This document shows, piece after piece, positions 1 to 11,803 of a stretch of DNA of 64,000 nucleotides. The translations under genes were made by a program, and so were the position numbers. The stretch lies in NCBI RefSeq assembly GCF_964656455.1, contig NC_135714.1, forward strand, positions 56,755,850-56,819,849. The letters are read 5' to 3'. Source of the stretch: Halichoerus grypus (lineage: Eukaryota > Chordata > Mammalia > Carnivora > Phocidae). A model generated the notes under the pieces. That model was not told the DNA's origin and made no database searches. It worked only from the letters and a program-made list of their open reading frames with translations. Numbering within the stretch: the first letter of the stretch is position 1; each line of letters opens with the position of its first letter.

Positions 1-1269
1 CCGTACACCTAGCTTCCAGGTAAATCATTGGCTTGGTCATTTGGGTCATGCTCATGTATTGTAGAATAGAGGACTGATGTGTCAGGACTACTGTTCCCAA
101 ATATTGGACATGTATCACTTACAAATGTATTTTATGTCTCGGGATATCATCTACCTGTGGCACCTAAGTAATCTGACTGAAGTTGATTGTGAAGTTCAGA
201 CCTTTAAGGAAGGTGAATTGTAGTTTTTAGCATCCATTTCATTAGAGCATGAGACAGAACTGAATGATGTCAAAACAGAGGGTGCAGAATACTGTTTTCC
301 AGAGGACATTTGTAATCCTTTGTGGTGAATCTAATATATACTTACTGAGTCAGCAGTTCAAAATGACTCATGCCCCAAGCTATGGTGTCCGCACATAATC
401 CCAGGACCTAGTCACTCCGAGATCCTCTGTGTTTTGAAGATCTTGATCTGAACGTATTTCAGTAGGATTTTTCAGGTTCAGATCTGCCCCAGGGAAGCCT
501 TGGGCAAAGGAGTAAGCTGTCAGGGTTTCTTGGGATTTGGCCTATTCAGAGGTCTTGTAAAGGACACCATTTATTTATATCTCAGACTTAGTAGTCTAAC
601 ATAAGGACCCATAGCTTCCTTAAGAATCTGTAAGTGAGTAACTTAAAATTTAAAGTAACTTCAATGACCAAAGATGAAGGAAAAGTGAATGTAAAAAGAG
701 CGATAAGGTTACTCATGTCACAGTAACTGACAATTTCTGGGATACACATCTTCTACTGGTTAGATAGGTTACCGATATGAATATTACCCTGCGATATGGG
801 CGAGGCTGTTCACTGAGAGCACTAGATGGAAGTTTTAATTTGCCAAAGCAAGACAAATGCAGATTTCCTTATAAGCATTAAAGAATCAGCCAGAAAAGTT
901 AATTGGAACAGATTATGAATTTTGCAACTTGGGAACTTCTCATGAAGTTGTATGCTTCACATATTTTAGCTTGTATCATTTAAAAAGGTTTTTAAACATT
1001 GCTCAGAGATAAAGACATCATTTGAAGAATATTAATGAAAAATATAGCTTAATTATTGAATCATGTTTCATATCTATTAAATTCTTTCATGTAGGATCTT
1101 TTAGAAACTATAATGCATTTTCAAATATTACACATACACAGAATTCCTTGAAGAGGATCAAAGATCTTAGCTGACTTCATGCATCATTGATATGGTATAT
1201 TATGCTCTCAAAAACAATAAATCTTTGAAGTCTGGGGGGAAAAAATACTCTGTGATGGACTACAGCTTC
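1..1269. other. Unassigned AT-rich sequence
   Basis: I recognise no repeat, RNA gene or convincing exon in this stretch. It is ordinary AT-rich mammalian non-coding sequence without a long open frame. Confidence 0.5.
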
Positions 1270-1280
1270 CATTTGCATTA

Positions 1281-1479
1281 TATATATATATATATTTTAA
1301 GATTTTTTAAAAAATTTATTTGACACAGACAGAGAGGGAACACAAGCAGGGCGAGTGGGAGAGGGAGAAGAGGGCATCCTGCGGAGAAGGGAGCCCGACA
1401 GGGGACCGATCACAGGACCCTGGGATCATGACCTGAGCTGAAAGCAGACACCCAACCACTGAGCCACCCAAGTGCCCCT
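1281..1479 (-). mobile_element. Can-SINE (SINEC), minus strand
   Basis: The tRNA-derived head lies at the right end (complement of ggggcacttgggtggctcag) and the A-rich tail at the left, where it has become a short (TA)n run at 1281-1294. Flanking direct repeats catttgcatta (1270-1280) and catttgtgtta (1480-1490) differ at two bases and look like the target-site duplication. Confidence 0.93.
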
Positions 1480-1796
1480 CATTTGTGTTATCTTTTAACA
1501 ATGAAAAAATTTCTAATTTCAAGCAATTCTCTCCAGATCTTGGTTTTCAAAAAAGCAGGGAGGGATAATTGAAAAATTATGATTTTTCTTTTATGAGGTT
1601 CTTGATTTCTTGCCCATTCCAATTCAATGTTATATGCCCCATTTGAGCTCAGATTGGTGCCTCTTTGATTCTACCCTTACTCCTCAACATGTTTACCAAC
1701 TCTGTTCTTCACCTGTTGTAGAACTTTTAAAAACGGTAATGGAAAATCAAACTAGTAAGAGTTCTTATAAGTGATGGCACCACTGGAAGGTCTTAC

Positions 1797-1854
1797 CTCT
1801 TTCTAGAGCACGCACAAATGCTACAGCAAGCAGAAGAACCAGGATCACCTTCAT
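1797..1854 (-). CDS. Candidate first coding exon encoding a signal peptide
   Basis: On the minus strand an ATG at 1854-1852 with A at -3 opens MKVILVLLLAVAFVRALER. This is a lysine followed by a strongly hydrophobic core, as in a secretory signal peptide. The frame runs into GAAAGAG|GTAAGA, a near-consensus 5' splice donor (GT at 1796-1795), giving a 58-nt coding part that ends in phase 1. Short signal-peptide exons ending in phase 1 are common in small secreted protein families (Ly6-type proteins, chemokines and others), but the residues do not let me name a gene. The partner exons would lie to the left of the window. The frame is open upstream to 1968 and no TATA box is evident. Chance hydrophobic frames with a donor do occur, so this stays a hypothesis. 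Confidence 0.3.
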
Positions 1855-1979
1855 TTTTCTGCCAGCAAGTTCTGCAACACCCCGTCTCCTGTACGTGACC
1901 CAGTACAAAGTAGCAGCCCAAAGTAACCAATTTCTTTTTACTAAGATTCCTGACTGTGAACTAATCAATTATTAATCTC

Positions 1980-2457
1980 TACACAGAAGCAAGGGCAGTC
2001 ATCCTTGGCCCACAAGAGGTAAAATAATATCAATCAAGGCAAATAGACACTCTGGGGAAAATGTAGGACATTTTAATCATTAACTTTGTCAAACTGCCAA
2101 AGAGTCAGGGAATACATAGAATTATTTTTTCCCACTGCTGCTTTTTTCTAAAATTAATGTATTAATTGGCACATATCCCTCCCCCCCAACACTTATAGGG
2201 TTATGTGTTTTTGACCTTCCCTACCCTTCTCATATATAAATGGAAACCTGGAGGTTTCTCTCTATTGGTCCGCTTTTCTTTCTTCAAATTTACTACAAAT
2301 AAGGATTACCTTAAAATACTGAAGACTAGATATTTTTAAGTCCTAAGGCACAATTTATCACAGTTGCCTAGTTCCATAATCTTAATGTTCTAAAATTTTA
2401 TTGAAGATGGTGGGATAGTACTTTATGTGCTATATTACACTTCTTGAAGCACTGACA
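1980..2457. other. Unassigned sequence
   Basis: No repeat family or coding signal is recognised; it includes a short poly-C stretch near 2180. Confidence 0.45.
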
Positions 2458-2473
2458 TATTTTAATACATATT

Positions 2474-2651
2474 TTTAAAGATATTTATTTGAGTGAAACA
2501 GAGTGAGCATGAGAGGGGGGAAGGGCAGAGGGAGAGGGAGAAGCAGACTCTCCACTGAGTGAGGAGCCCAATGCGGGACTTGATTCCAGGACCGAGATCA
2601 TGACCTGAGCTGAAGTCAGACACTGAACTGACTGAGCCACCCAGGCACCCT
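2474..2651 (-). mobile_element. Can-SINE, minus strand
   Basis: Complete short copy with the head at the right end (complement of gggtgcctgggtggctcag). A perfect 16-bp target-site duplication, tattttaatacatatt, lies at 2458-2473 and 2652-2667. Confidence 0.96.
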
Positions 2652-2760
2652 TATTTTAATACATATTAAAAATAGCCCTTAAAATAAAACATTGAACCCA
2701 GTTCCAAACATTGAAACCCCCCCTCAACCCCTCGGATAGAATACATAGTCAAAAATTCCA

Positions 2761-2955
2761 GGGGCACCTGGGTGGCTCAGTCGTTAAGCGTCTGCCTTCG
2801 GCTCAGGTCATAATTCCAGGGTCCTGGGATCGAGCCCCGCATCTGGCTCCCTGCTCCGCGGAAAGCCTCTTCTCCCTCTCCCACTCCCCCTGCTTGTATT
2901 CCCTCTCTTGCTGTGTCTCTCTCTGTCAAATAAATAAATAAAATCTTTAAAAAAA
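2761..2955 (+). mobile_element. Can-SINE, plus strand
   Basis: Begins ggggcacctgggtggctcag, has the CT-rich middle and ends in AAATAAATAAATAAAATCTTT plus poly-A. Target-site duplication aaaaattcca at 2751-2760 and 2956-2965. It lies only about 100 bp from the previous, oppositely oriented SINE, so the two could pair as a hairpin in RNA. Confidence 0.96.
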
Positions 2956-3530
2956 AAAAATTCCATTAAAGTCACCATTTTAGTGTTCATATTTTAGCTA
3001 AGTTTTAATTTAAGAAAAATGTCCTTAAACCAGTAGAGATGTTTTGTCTTGTGATATTTCCTTTGCACTCATACACTTCCAACAGCAAGTGACAAGCTCG
3101 GCCTCTACTGTTTTTTCACCCAGCATGGTTCTGTTGATGATTTCTTGGTTTAAGGCCCAGTTCTAATGTGATTAGAAAATGTTACTGGGATTTACTGAGA
3201 AAGATGAGAAGAATAAATTAATGTTAAACTGGAAGACCGTACAAGTCTATCAAGGAACCTCACAAGTAAGTGATATCAAATACCACAGGATATTAAATGA
3301 CAAAAATAATATGGAAATTGAGCTTTATATGGAACCCATATGTAGCAGCTGAATGCAATGTGTACTTGAATCTACCATTAAAACAAGCATTGTCCCAAAC
3401 CTGGAAAAAAAAAATAGCCCTTGAAGTGAGGCAAATAACTAGGATGGTGGTGGTAAATGACTTACTCCAAATCACAAAAGCTAGTTGCAAATCTTGGACT
3501 CCCTAGAGCTCATTTAAAGTTCTTTCCATG

Positions 3531-3737
3531 TGGGTGCCTGGATGGCTCAGTTGGTTGTGTCTGCCTTAGGCTCAGGTCATGATCTCAGGGTCTTGGGATT
3601 GAGCCTGGCATCAGGAAGGGGGGTGGGGTCAGGTCCCTGCTCAGCGGGGAGTCTGCTTCTCCCTCTTCCTCTGCCCTTCCCTTTGGCTTGTGTTTTTTCT
3701 CTCTCTCTCTCTCTGTCTCTCAAATCTTTTAAAAAAA
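3531..3737 (+). mobile_element. Can-SINE, plus strand
   Basis: Head tgggtgcctggatggctcag, an extended (CT)n block near 3700-3720, then caaatcttttaaaaaaa. An 8-bp duplication, tttccatg/tttctatg, flanks it (3523-3530 and 3738-3745). Confidence 0.94.
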
Positions 3738-3804
3738 TTTCTATGAATTCTATAAAATTAGTGTATTTTGGGATAGTATAACTTGAGAGCTCACAGTGGC
3801 CTTG

Positions 3805-3960
3805 TGGAATGCAGAAGAGGGAGTATTTTACAGAAGAGGGGACCAAGTCCCAGATAGGTTCTGTAACTTGGCCAGAGAGGCACAGTTATTCATCCCATCA
3901 TTGGAATCGGGTCAGTGCCTGGGTCTTGCAGTAGCCCTTTTTTTCCAGAAATAGTGTCAG
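3805..3960 (+). repeat. MIR-like ancient SINE fragment
   Basis: Contains the MIR core pattern 'ttttacagaagaggggaccaag...taacttggccagagaggcacag', matching the familiar 'ttttacagatgaggaaactgaggc...taacttgcccaaggtcacacag' in diverged form. The family is assigned from memory of the consensus. Confidence 0.55.
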
Positions 3961-4008
3961 GTCAGGATTGGGACACAAGCCCTGAAACCAAATCCTCACT
4001 CAGCTCTT

Positions 4009-4190
4009 TTTTTTTTTAAGATTTTATTTATTTATTTGAGAGAGAGAGCACATGAGAGGGGGGAGGGTCAGAGGGAGAAGCAGACTCCCTGCCGAGCAGG
4101 GAGCCCGATGCGGGACTCAATCCAGGGACTCCAGGATCATGACCTGAGCCGAAGGCAGACGCTTAACTACTGAGCCACCCAGGCACCCCC
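4009..4190 (-). mobile_element. Can-SINE, minus strand
   Basis: Poly-T at the left, taagattttatttatttatt, GA-rich block, and head complement ending ccacccaggcaccccc. Duplication ctcagctctt at 3999-4008 and 4194-4203. It has split an MIR that resumes on its right. Confidence 0.96.
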
Positions 4191-4330
4191 TTCCTCAGCT
4201 CTTATTGGCCCTGTAATCTTGGGAAGTTTTGTCTAAGCCTTATTTTTCTTGTATGCAAAGTGGTGATAACTCTAGTACTGTTGTCATAAAGTTGTTGTGA
4301 GCTAATGAAGATAATCAATGTGCAGGGTTT
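4191..4330 (+). repeat. MIR-like fragment interrupted by the SINE
   Basis: The phrase 'ccctgtaatcttgggaagttttgtctaagcctta...gtatgcaaagtggtgataa...' follows the MIR consensus 'gtgaccttgggcaagtt...cctcagtttcctcatctgtaaaatggggataa'. The left part of the same MIR probably lies at about 3965-4000, before the SINE. Confidence 0.55.
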
Positions 4331-5618
4331 ATATCAAACAGATGATGACATTAACGTTATCTATGACTGTTAATGTTAGCTATTACTCTTACTCTAGTTT
4401 TTGTTCACATTCTTCGCTGGCTCTCCAAACCAAGAAGGTCACTGGGACTCAGTGGAATATTTTAAAGCCAGCCCTGTATCTTGGATCTAGGACCACAGAC
4501 AAATGATCTAGAATTTCAGTATCCATTTAGTAGCTAAGGATTAATTGCATTGGCAGATTCCATCCAAATCTTAGTAAACTGCTCTAAGAGGTTACATTTT
4601 TAGTCTGATCCCCCATCTGTATTGAAAATAGTGGGGTTTTAGGTTCAGAAAATGGAGTCCAGTTAGTTGGAAAAAGATGTCTGCTTTGATCTTGTTTAGT
4701 TACCTCTGTAAGGCCAATAGAAATCTGTGGTAAAGGAGATGAAAAGATACTATAAACCTTGCTAGAGACCGTATGGGAAGATAGTCTTGCTGTTTAAGAA
4801 CCAACTCTATACTGTTCAAAAATTAACTTTCTGCCTACTAAAAATCTTCTAAACTTTTCCTTTGGCTAAACTATGAGTTTACTCTGTAAGTTAATTAAAA
4901 AAGTGCTTTAGTCTTTTTGTAAATTATTTGGAAATCAACTCTAAATGAGGGCCAAAGAGTTTAAAAATAAAGAAACCCAGAACTCTGAATAACTGACAGA
5001 TTAGTTTCCATTTTTAAGATAACACAACGTATGTACTCTTATAGTTTTTAATTTAACAGTATTTTAGTCATCTTTTGATTAGTTCATTTAAAGACAGAGT
5101 ATATTGTTTCCCATTAAATTTGCTACAGGGTTTAAGATCAGCCTGTTCTTGCACTTAAAAAAGATAACTTTATCTCTGCTTTTGCAGTAGCCTCTACCAT
5201 TCCTGTTTAATGACAAACTACATGTAGCAAGAATTGCAACATCTCATTTAGGTGTCCTCTTGAGAAATCTCTACACAAGCTGCCAAATGCATTCCCTTAG
5301 CTGAGTATCTTTTCCTAACTGAAAATTAGCTCTCACATGCTAGTAGCTAAATATATGAATCTTTGCTCTGTCTTATTTCTGTAAGTTTCCTTAATCTTTC
5401 AAATGTTGATTGCTTACAATGATTTGAAATTTGGGAAGAAATAACCCTAATTGGCTTAAATGAGAAGTCTCGTGTTGCAATGACTAGTACATCTGAAGTG
5501 TTACAGTAGCAGTTACGGCAACTTAAATTTATTATTGAAATAGATTTTTAAAAAGAATTCTTTATTAAATAAGCAGTAGAATTTTACAGGAGTTGTTTTG
5601 CCTGTGAAGAATTGAAAT
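4331..5618. other. Unassigned unique-looking sequence
   Basis: I find no repeat, RNA gene or supported exon in this 1.3-kb stretch. Confidence 0.45.
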
Positions 5619-5740
5619 GAGGCTCTTGGCTGTCTCAGTTGGTAGAGCATGCAACTCTGGATTTCAGGGTTGTAAATTCCAGCCCCATGTTGGGTATAGA
5701 GATTACTTAAAAACAAAATCTTAAAAAAAAAAAAAAAAAA
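5619..5740 (+). mobile_element. Older, short Can-SINE subtype
   Basis: The tRNA-Lys-like head 'ctgtctcagttggtagagcatgcaactc' with an intact B-box-like 'aaattccagccc' region is followed by gagattacttaaaaacaaaatctt and 18 A's. It lacks the CT-rich middle of the younger copies, marking an older subtype. No clear target duplication is seen. Confidence 0.85.
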
Positions 5741-6162
5741 GTAGTCTTCTCTTTATCTTGCCATTGGCTTTAGAAGAAATACAGGTTTTTTACATAAGCA
5801 AGGCTAGTTCTAGGCAAAAGTGTGAGACAAAGCCAATCTTGATTCTTTCCCTGTTTTCTCTTCTTTTAGTAACTCCTAGACCATACACTCTTTACCAAAG
5901 CTGTATTTTGAACACTTCTATGCTGCTGTAGGCTGCTTAGAAACTCTTCCATTATAGTATAACAGTAGAAATTGCCTTCAAAATGATTTAATTTGCCAGA
6001 GTGTTCTTTTAATTCAGGTTCTTTCTATGCTATTAGTGTGGTGTCAGTATCTTGCCCTGATGAATGACCTCATGAGGTGGATGTCTTAATAGCATAAAGT
6101 ATGTATTATCCTTAAAGTTGATGTGCAGAGCAGGAATAGAACATGATCTACATTGCAGAATA
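5741..6162. other. Unassigned sequence
   Basis: No recognisable feature between the old SINE and the next one. Confidence 0.4.
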
Positions 6163-6337
6163 CTTTAAGATTTTATTTATTTGAGAGAGTGCACGAGCAG
6201 GGGGAGGGGCAGAGGGAGAGGGAGAAGCGGACTCCTTGCTGAGTGGGGAGCCTGATGTGGGGCTCAGTTCCAGGATCCTGAGATCATGACCTGAGCCAAA
6301 GTCAGATGCTTAACTGACTGAGCCACCCAGGCTACCG
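6163..6337 (-). mobile_element. Can-SINE, minus strand
   Basis: Starts tttaagattttatttatttg and ends at the head complement agccacccaggctacc. It abuts the poly-T (tail) end of the minus-strand LINE-1 on its right, so the SINE probably entered at or beside that A-rich tail. Confidence 0.93.
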
Positions 6338-8465
6338 CTGGTCTTTTTTTTTGTTTTTTCCTAATTCTTATTTTAATTCCAGTATAGTTAATATGCAGTG
6401 TTATATTAGTTTCAGGTGTACAATATATTGATTCAACACTTCCATACATCACTCAGTGCCCATCGCAAGAAGTGCGCTCCTTAATCCCCATCACCTATTT
6501 CAGCCATCTCCCTACCCACTGCCCCTCTGGTGACCATCAGTTTGTTATCTATAGTTAAGATTCTGTTTCTTGGTTTCTTTTTTTTTTTTCCCTCCCTTTG
6601 ATTGTTTCTTAAATTCCACAGATGAGTGAAATCATATGGTATTTGTCTATCTCTGATTGACTTATTTTGCTCAGCATTATATTCTCTAGCTCTATCCATG
6701 TCCTTGCAAGTAGCAAGATTTCTTTTTTTTTTTATGGCTGAGTAATATTCCAATGTATACATCACCTCTTCTTTTCCATTCATCTGTTGATGGCTGCTTC
6801 CATAATTTAGCTATTGTAAATAATGCTGCTATAAACATAGGGATCATGTATCCCTTTGAATTAGTTTTTTTGTATTTGGGGGGGTAAATATCCACTGGTG
6901 AAATTACTGAATTATAGGGTAGTTCTATTTTTAACTTTTCAAGGAATCTCTATACTGTTTTCCACAGTGGCTGCACCAGTTTGCCTTCCCACCAACAGTA
7001 CAAGAGGGTTCCTTTTTCTCCACATCCTTGTCAACACCTGTTGTTTCTTGTGTTTTTTATTTTAGGCCTTCTGACAAGTGTAAGGTGATATCTCATTGTA
7101 GTTTTGATTTGCATTTCCCTGACGAAAAGATGCTCATCACTGATGATGTATCTGTTGGCCATCTGTAGGTTGTCTTTGGAGAAATATCTGTTCGTGTCTT
7201 CTGCCCATTTTTTAATTGTTTTTTTTTTTTTTTTTGGTGAGTTTTGGAAGTTCTTGATATATTTTGGATACTAACCCTTTATTGGATGTGTCATTTGCAA
7301 ATACTTTCTTCCATTCAGGAAGTTGCCTTTTAGTTTTGTTGATTGTTTCCTTTTCTGTGCAAATGCTTTTTATTTTGAGGTAGCCCTAATAGCTTGTTTT
7401 TGCTTTTATTTCCTTTGCCTCAGGAGCCGTATCTGGAAAAATGTTGCTATGGCTGATGTCAGAGAAATTACTGCCTGTGCTCTCTTCTAGGATTTTTATG
7501 GCTTCAGGTCTCACATTTAGGTCTTTAATCCATTTTAAGTTGTTGTGTATGGTATAAGTGGTCCAGTTTCATTGTTTTGCATGTAGCTGTCCAGTTGTCC
7601 CAACACCATTTTTTGAAGAGACTGTCTTTCCCATTGTATATTCTTTCCTGCTTTGTCAAAGATTAATTGACCATATAATTGTGGGTTTATTTCTGTGTTT
7701 TCTATTCTTTTTCATTGATCTATGTGTCTGTTTGTGCTAGTACCATACTGTTTTGATCACTACAGCTTTGTAATGAAATTCGAAGTCTAGAATTGATACG
7801 TCCAGCTTGGCTTTTCTTTTTCAAGACTTCTTTTGTTATTCGGGGTCTTTTGTGGTTCCATAAAAATTTTAGGATTGTTTATTTTATCTCTGTGAAAAGT
7901 GCTGGTGGAATTAAATGTGTGAATTGCTTTGGGGAGCCTAGACATTTTGACAAGATTCTTCCAATCCATGAGCATGGAATGTCTCTCCATTTCTTTATGT
8001 CATCTTTAATTTCTTTCATCATTGTTTTATAGTTTTCAGAGTATGGGTTTTTATTGCTTTGGTTAGGTTTATTCCTAGGTATATTATTGTTTTTGGTGCA
8101 GTTGTAAATGGGATTGTTTTCTTAATTTCTCTGCTGCTTCATTATTGGTGTACAGAAATGCAACAGATTTCTGTACATTGATTTTTATCCTGTGACTTTA
8201 CTGAATTTATCAGTTCTAGTAGCCTTTTTTTTTTTTTTTTTTGGTGGAGTCTTTCAGGTTTTCTATATGTAGTGTGCCGTCATCTGCAAATAGTGAAAGT
8301 TTGATTTCTTCCCTGCTGATTTGGATGCCTTTTATTTCTTTTTGTTGTCTGATTGCTGTGAATAGGACTTCCAGTACTATGTTGAACAAAAGTGGTGAAA
8401 GTGGGCATCCTTGTTTTGTTCCTGACCTTAGGGGGAAATCTCTCTGTTTTTCCTGCAGGGTATTC
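6338..8465 (-). mobile_element. 5'-truncated LINE-1, minus strand
   Basis: Reading the minus strand, the element runs from the reverse-transcriptase part of ORF2 at about 8465 through the C-terminal domain to a carnivore-type 3' UTR (complement of atatgcagtgttatattagtttcaggtg) and an A-rich tail at 6340. The RT motif FADD can be read from tttgcagatgac at about 8279-8290. Downstream stretches (for example MDWKNLVKMSRLPKAIHTFN near 7960) are recognisable ORF2 but broken by stops and frameshifts. The first two thirds of a full-length L1 are missing, as is usual for 5' truncation. No function remains; the target duplication is not clear. Confidence 0.9.
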
Positions 8466-8811
8466 TTTATAGGATAGCCATTTTTCTGTTCTCGACTCCC
8501 ATGAGAAATCCCAATATTCTTATAATCTCCCTTTTTATTTAAGTTTATTCATGCTGCAATTCCCTTATTTGCAATTAAAGCTTTCTAACTAACATGTTAG
8601 ACCAATCTTCCCTCTGTTGCTATCATTTACCTAAAATGTAAATGAGACCATATTATTGCCTCCCTACTTATAACCCTTTAGTTAATTGCCCGTGTTTAAA
8701 GTTCATGACTATATCCTATGCACCTCTGTAAGGTTCTCTTTGCCTCACATATTAAAATTTAGTACAGCTGAACTGCTTGTGGTTCACTGAGCACATGGCA
8801 TTGCTGGGTTT
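8466..8811. other. Unassigned sequence
   Basis: Nothing recognised between the LINE-1 truncation point and the next SINE. Confidence 0.4.
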
Positions 8812-8823
8812 CCAAAGGTCTTT

Positions 8824-9036
8824 CTTTTCTTTTCTTTTTTTTTTTTTTTAAGATTTTATTTATTTATTTGAGAGAGAGAATGAGATAGAGAGAGAGAGCA
8901 TGAGAAGGGGGAGGGTCAGAGGGAGAAGCAGACTCCCTGCTGAGCAGGGAGTCCGATGTGGGACTCGATCCCGGGACTCCAGGATCATGACCTGAGCCGA
9001 AGGCAATGGCTTAACCAACTGAGCCACCCAGGTGCC
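8824..9036 (-). mobile_element. Can-SINE, minus strand
   Basis: Long poly-T, taagattttatttatttatttgagagagagaa, and head complement ccacccaggtgcc at the right end. A 12-bp duplication, ccaaaggtcttt, lies at 8812-8823 and 9037-9048. Confidence 0.96.
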
Positions 9037-9124
9037 CCAAAGGTCTTTGTTTTCATTCTTTTCCTTGAAAGAGCTCTTACTCTTTTTTGTGTCTGCTCTC
9101 TTAGTTTTCAGTAGAAGAAGCCTT

Positions 9125-9300
9125 TCACTTATTTAACATATATCTATTTCACACCACTTTTTGCCAGGTATCATGCAAAGCTATTGGTGTTCCATGGCAT
9201 GCAGACCTCTATGGTCCTCATGGACCTTCTAATCTACTTAGGAAGACAGATGATGAAAACAAAATAGCAAATGTGTTGAGTGGTGAATATGTGGAGAATG
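9125..9300 (+). repeat. L2-like ancient LINE fragment (tentative)
   Basis: The run 'tttgccaggtatcatgcaaagctatt...gtcctcatggaccttctaatctacttaggaagacagatgatgaaaac' resembles the L2 3'-end phrase 'tgccaggcactgtgctaggc...ccctcatggagcttacattctag...agacagac'. It is diverged, so the call is tentative. Confidence 0.4.
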
Positions 9301-10678
9301 CAGAAGAGGTCAGTGGATACAGAGAAGTCAGTTTGAAGGCTGCTTCAGGAATCCAGGCAAGAAATGACAGTTGCTTGGCTTGTGGTACTGGCAACGGGAT
9401 GGGGACACTGTTTAGGACATAGAATCAGCGGTGATTGACCATATGTTAGAAGGGAGAAAAAGTCAGAAGTGAGCACCCAGGTTTCTGGCCTAAGCAAGTA
9501 GGTGACTATTAATGCCATTTTCTATGATAGGATGCACTGGAGGAAACAGTTTGGGGAAGATGCTGTGTTAGGAGGAACTCTGAGTCGGCACATGATCTAC
9601 TCTGGAGTGCACAAGAGACATGAATTTTTAGGCTGCACTGAGTCTTCCTGCACTGTGCTCTGTTCACCCACAGTGCTCTTACTCTAGCTGAGACTCGTTC
9701 ATCTAAGAGTTCCCAACAGCTAGCACAGAAACTCACCATTGTAAATCTTCAATAATAGTGTAATGGAGCAAGTTAAATATCTAGTGAGGTTGTCAACCCT
9801 GTGTTTGAAATTAAAGACTATGATAGAACTCTATAATTTGTTTTTGCTCATTGAAATACAGGTAAAATATGAACAAGTCAATTCATTTAAATTTTGCACT
9901 TTCATGCAAATCTACAAATGACTCATTTTGTATTTTAAACAAGAGGCTATTATATATTCAACAGAGTACAGGAGTTAGAAAATCTCACAAATACATATGG
10001 GTTTATTAAGCAAGATGACTTCATTTATTTTAAAAGGAAAATTTGAGTTGAAATTAGAGATAAATTAACTTCTACCATGGTTCTGTCTGCTAAGGCTGTG
10101 GTTTAAGAAGTCTTACATACGTTGGCAAATAATCATAACTTTCCCCCCGAACATGTTCATAAAGAAATAAACCTCACTGAAGAGAACATCAGATATTTAA
10201 GAGAAATGCTTATTTAGACTAGAAGCAATCAATTTTGTCTTCTGCTTGGAAAAGCAAACATAAAGAAAATGGAATTTAAAAAACTCAGAAACAAGTTTCA
10301 TACGAGATTGCCTCAACCTTAGACAAGTAGCTACAACTCTGTGCACCACTGCTGCTTGATGGAATGAAGAATTCTGTGGTCACAACTGCTGCGGCTATAG
10401 TCCTAACTAGGGAACTGCCAACTGAGAATGCCTAAGAAAAAGTGATGGCTAGGTTCGGTTCATTAAGAAGAAATCCCTTTATAGCCACTTCTTGTTCAAC
10501 TATTTTCCAATAATGGCGCCAAGTAATTTGTGAAAACAGGCCCGAGTATGAAAACCGCAATTACTTTTTGGAGAACGTTGCAGTGGTAGCATATTTTTTG
10601 CATCATTTAGAGTGAAGGAGGCAGGGGTTGATAATGAGAAAATGAGAGAATGAAGATAAAAAAAGATGATGAAATAAA
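9301..10678. other. Unassigned unique-looking sequence
   Basis: No repeat or coding signal is recognised over 1.4 kb. Confidence 0.45.
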
Positions 10679-10885
10679 GGGCGCTGGGCGGCTCAGGCGG
10701 TTAAGCATCTGACTCTTGGTTCTGGCTCAGGCCCTGACCTCAGGGTTGTGAGATCGAGCCCCACACATCAGGCTCTGCGCTGAGCGGGGAGTCTGCTTGA
10801 GATTCTCTCTCCCTCTGCCCTTCTGGCTTGTGCTTGCTTTCTCTCCCTCTCAAAGAAATAAATCTTTAAAAAAAAAAAAAAAGAA
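10679..10885 (+). mobile_element. Can-SINE, plus strand
   Basis: Head agggcgctgggcggctcaggcggttaag, middle tctgactcttggttctggctcag (the 'tctgactcttgatt' subtype), then aaataaatctttaaa and poly-A to about 10882. The target duplication is obscured by A-rich flanks. Confidence 0.94.
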
Positions 10886-11321
10886 AGAATGAGAAAATAA
10901 GCCAATTTATAGTAAAATATCCATCATGAACAGTACAGATTGATGTGACTGAAATATACATATTTCTTTTCCACATTTTTTAATGATTTCTAAGAAGAGA
11001 ATGAAGTCCTCAAAAATAGAATATGTGTTAATATTCGTAGCCTGTTCATTAAGGGCTTCTAATGTTGCCTTCTAGCCATTCTCTAATAAGCAGGACTCTA
11101 AAGAGGAAAGGCTGGGAATCTGAATAAATGAAATTCATATTTAAATTGGATTACATGGGCTTAACATTTCCAGGATCATATTGTAACAATTAAAAGATAA
11201 CATATTTTCCCCAAGTAGGATCTATTAGATTATCTTGGTTTTCATGAATTTCTTTTGGGGGGGGGGGTTGTAATGTCAAGAGATAGGAAATTTTGAGAAA
11301 CTAATTATAATAGGCAGAATG
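10886..11321. other. Unassigned sequence with a poly-G run
   Basis: AT-rich with a G10 homopolymer near 11257-11266. No family assigned. Confidence 0.4.
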
Positions 11322-11803
11322 TAGGCATACCTCTGAGATATTATGGGTTTGGTTCCAGACCCACAGCCCAATAATGCAAATATCACAGCAAGACAAGTCA
11401 AATTATTGTTTCCCAATGCATAGAAGGTTTACATTATAGTGTAGTCTGTTAAGTGTACAATAGCATTGTGTCTAAAAAAATGTACATACCTTAACTAAAA
11501 CATACTTTATTGCTAAAAAAAAAAAAAATGCTAACCACCATCTGAGCTTTCAGCAGGTTATAATCACTGATCATAGCTCACCATAACAAATATAATGATA
11601 ATGGAAAAGTTTGAAATTGGTGATGATGAGAATTACCAAATGTGGCACAGAAACACAAAGTGAGAAAATGCTGTTTGAAAAAATGTTACTGATACACTTG
11701 CTTGTTGCAGGGTTGCCACAAACCTTCAATTTGTGTTTACAGAAAACCAAAAACAGTATCTGCGACGTTCAGTAAAGGAAAACTTAATAAACCAAGTTAT
11801 GGG
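11322..11803. mobile_element. Tigger-like (Tc1/mariner) DNA transposon fossil
   Basis: The left end reads taggcatacctctgagatatt...ggtttggttccagacc and the interior carries 'gtagtctgttaagtgtacaatagcattgtgtctaaaaaaatgtacatacc', phrases known from Tigger non-autonomous elements. The right end 'cagtatctgcgacgttcagtaaag...accaagttatg' matches the complementary terminus in decayed form, so both ends are present. It has no transposase frame and is an internally deleted copy. The right terminus abuts a Can-SINE. Confidence 0.75.

Noticed and set aside
3577..3846. Low-complexity open frames rich in Ser/Leu or Arg/Glu, here and at 13151-13414 and 55595-55870
   Set aside because: They are translations of the CT/GA-rich middle of Can-SINEs.
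5619..5740. tRNA gene
   Set aside because: The tRNA-like A and B box region belongs to a SINE head and is followed by the SINE body and a poly-A tail; no complete cloverleaf is kept.
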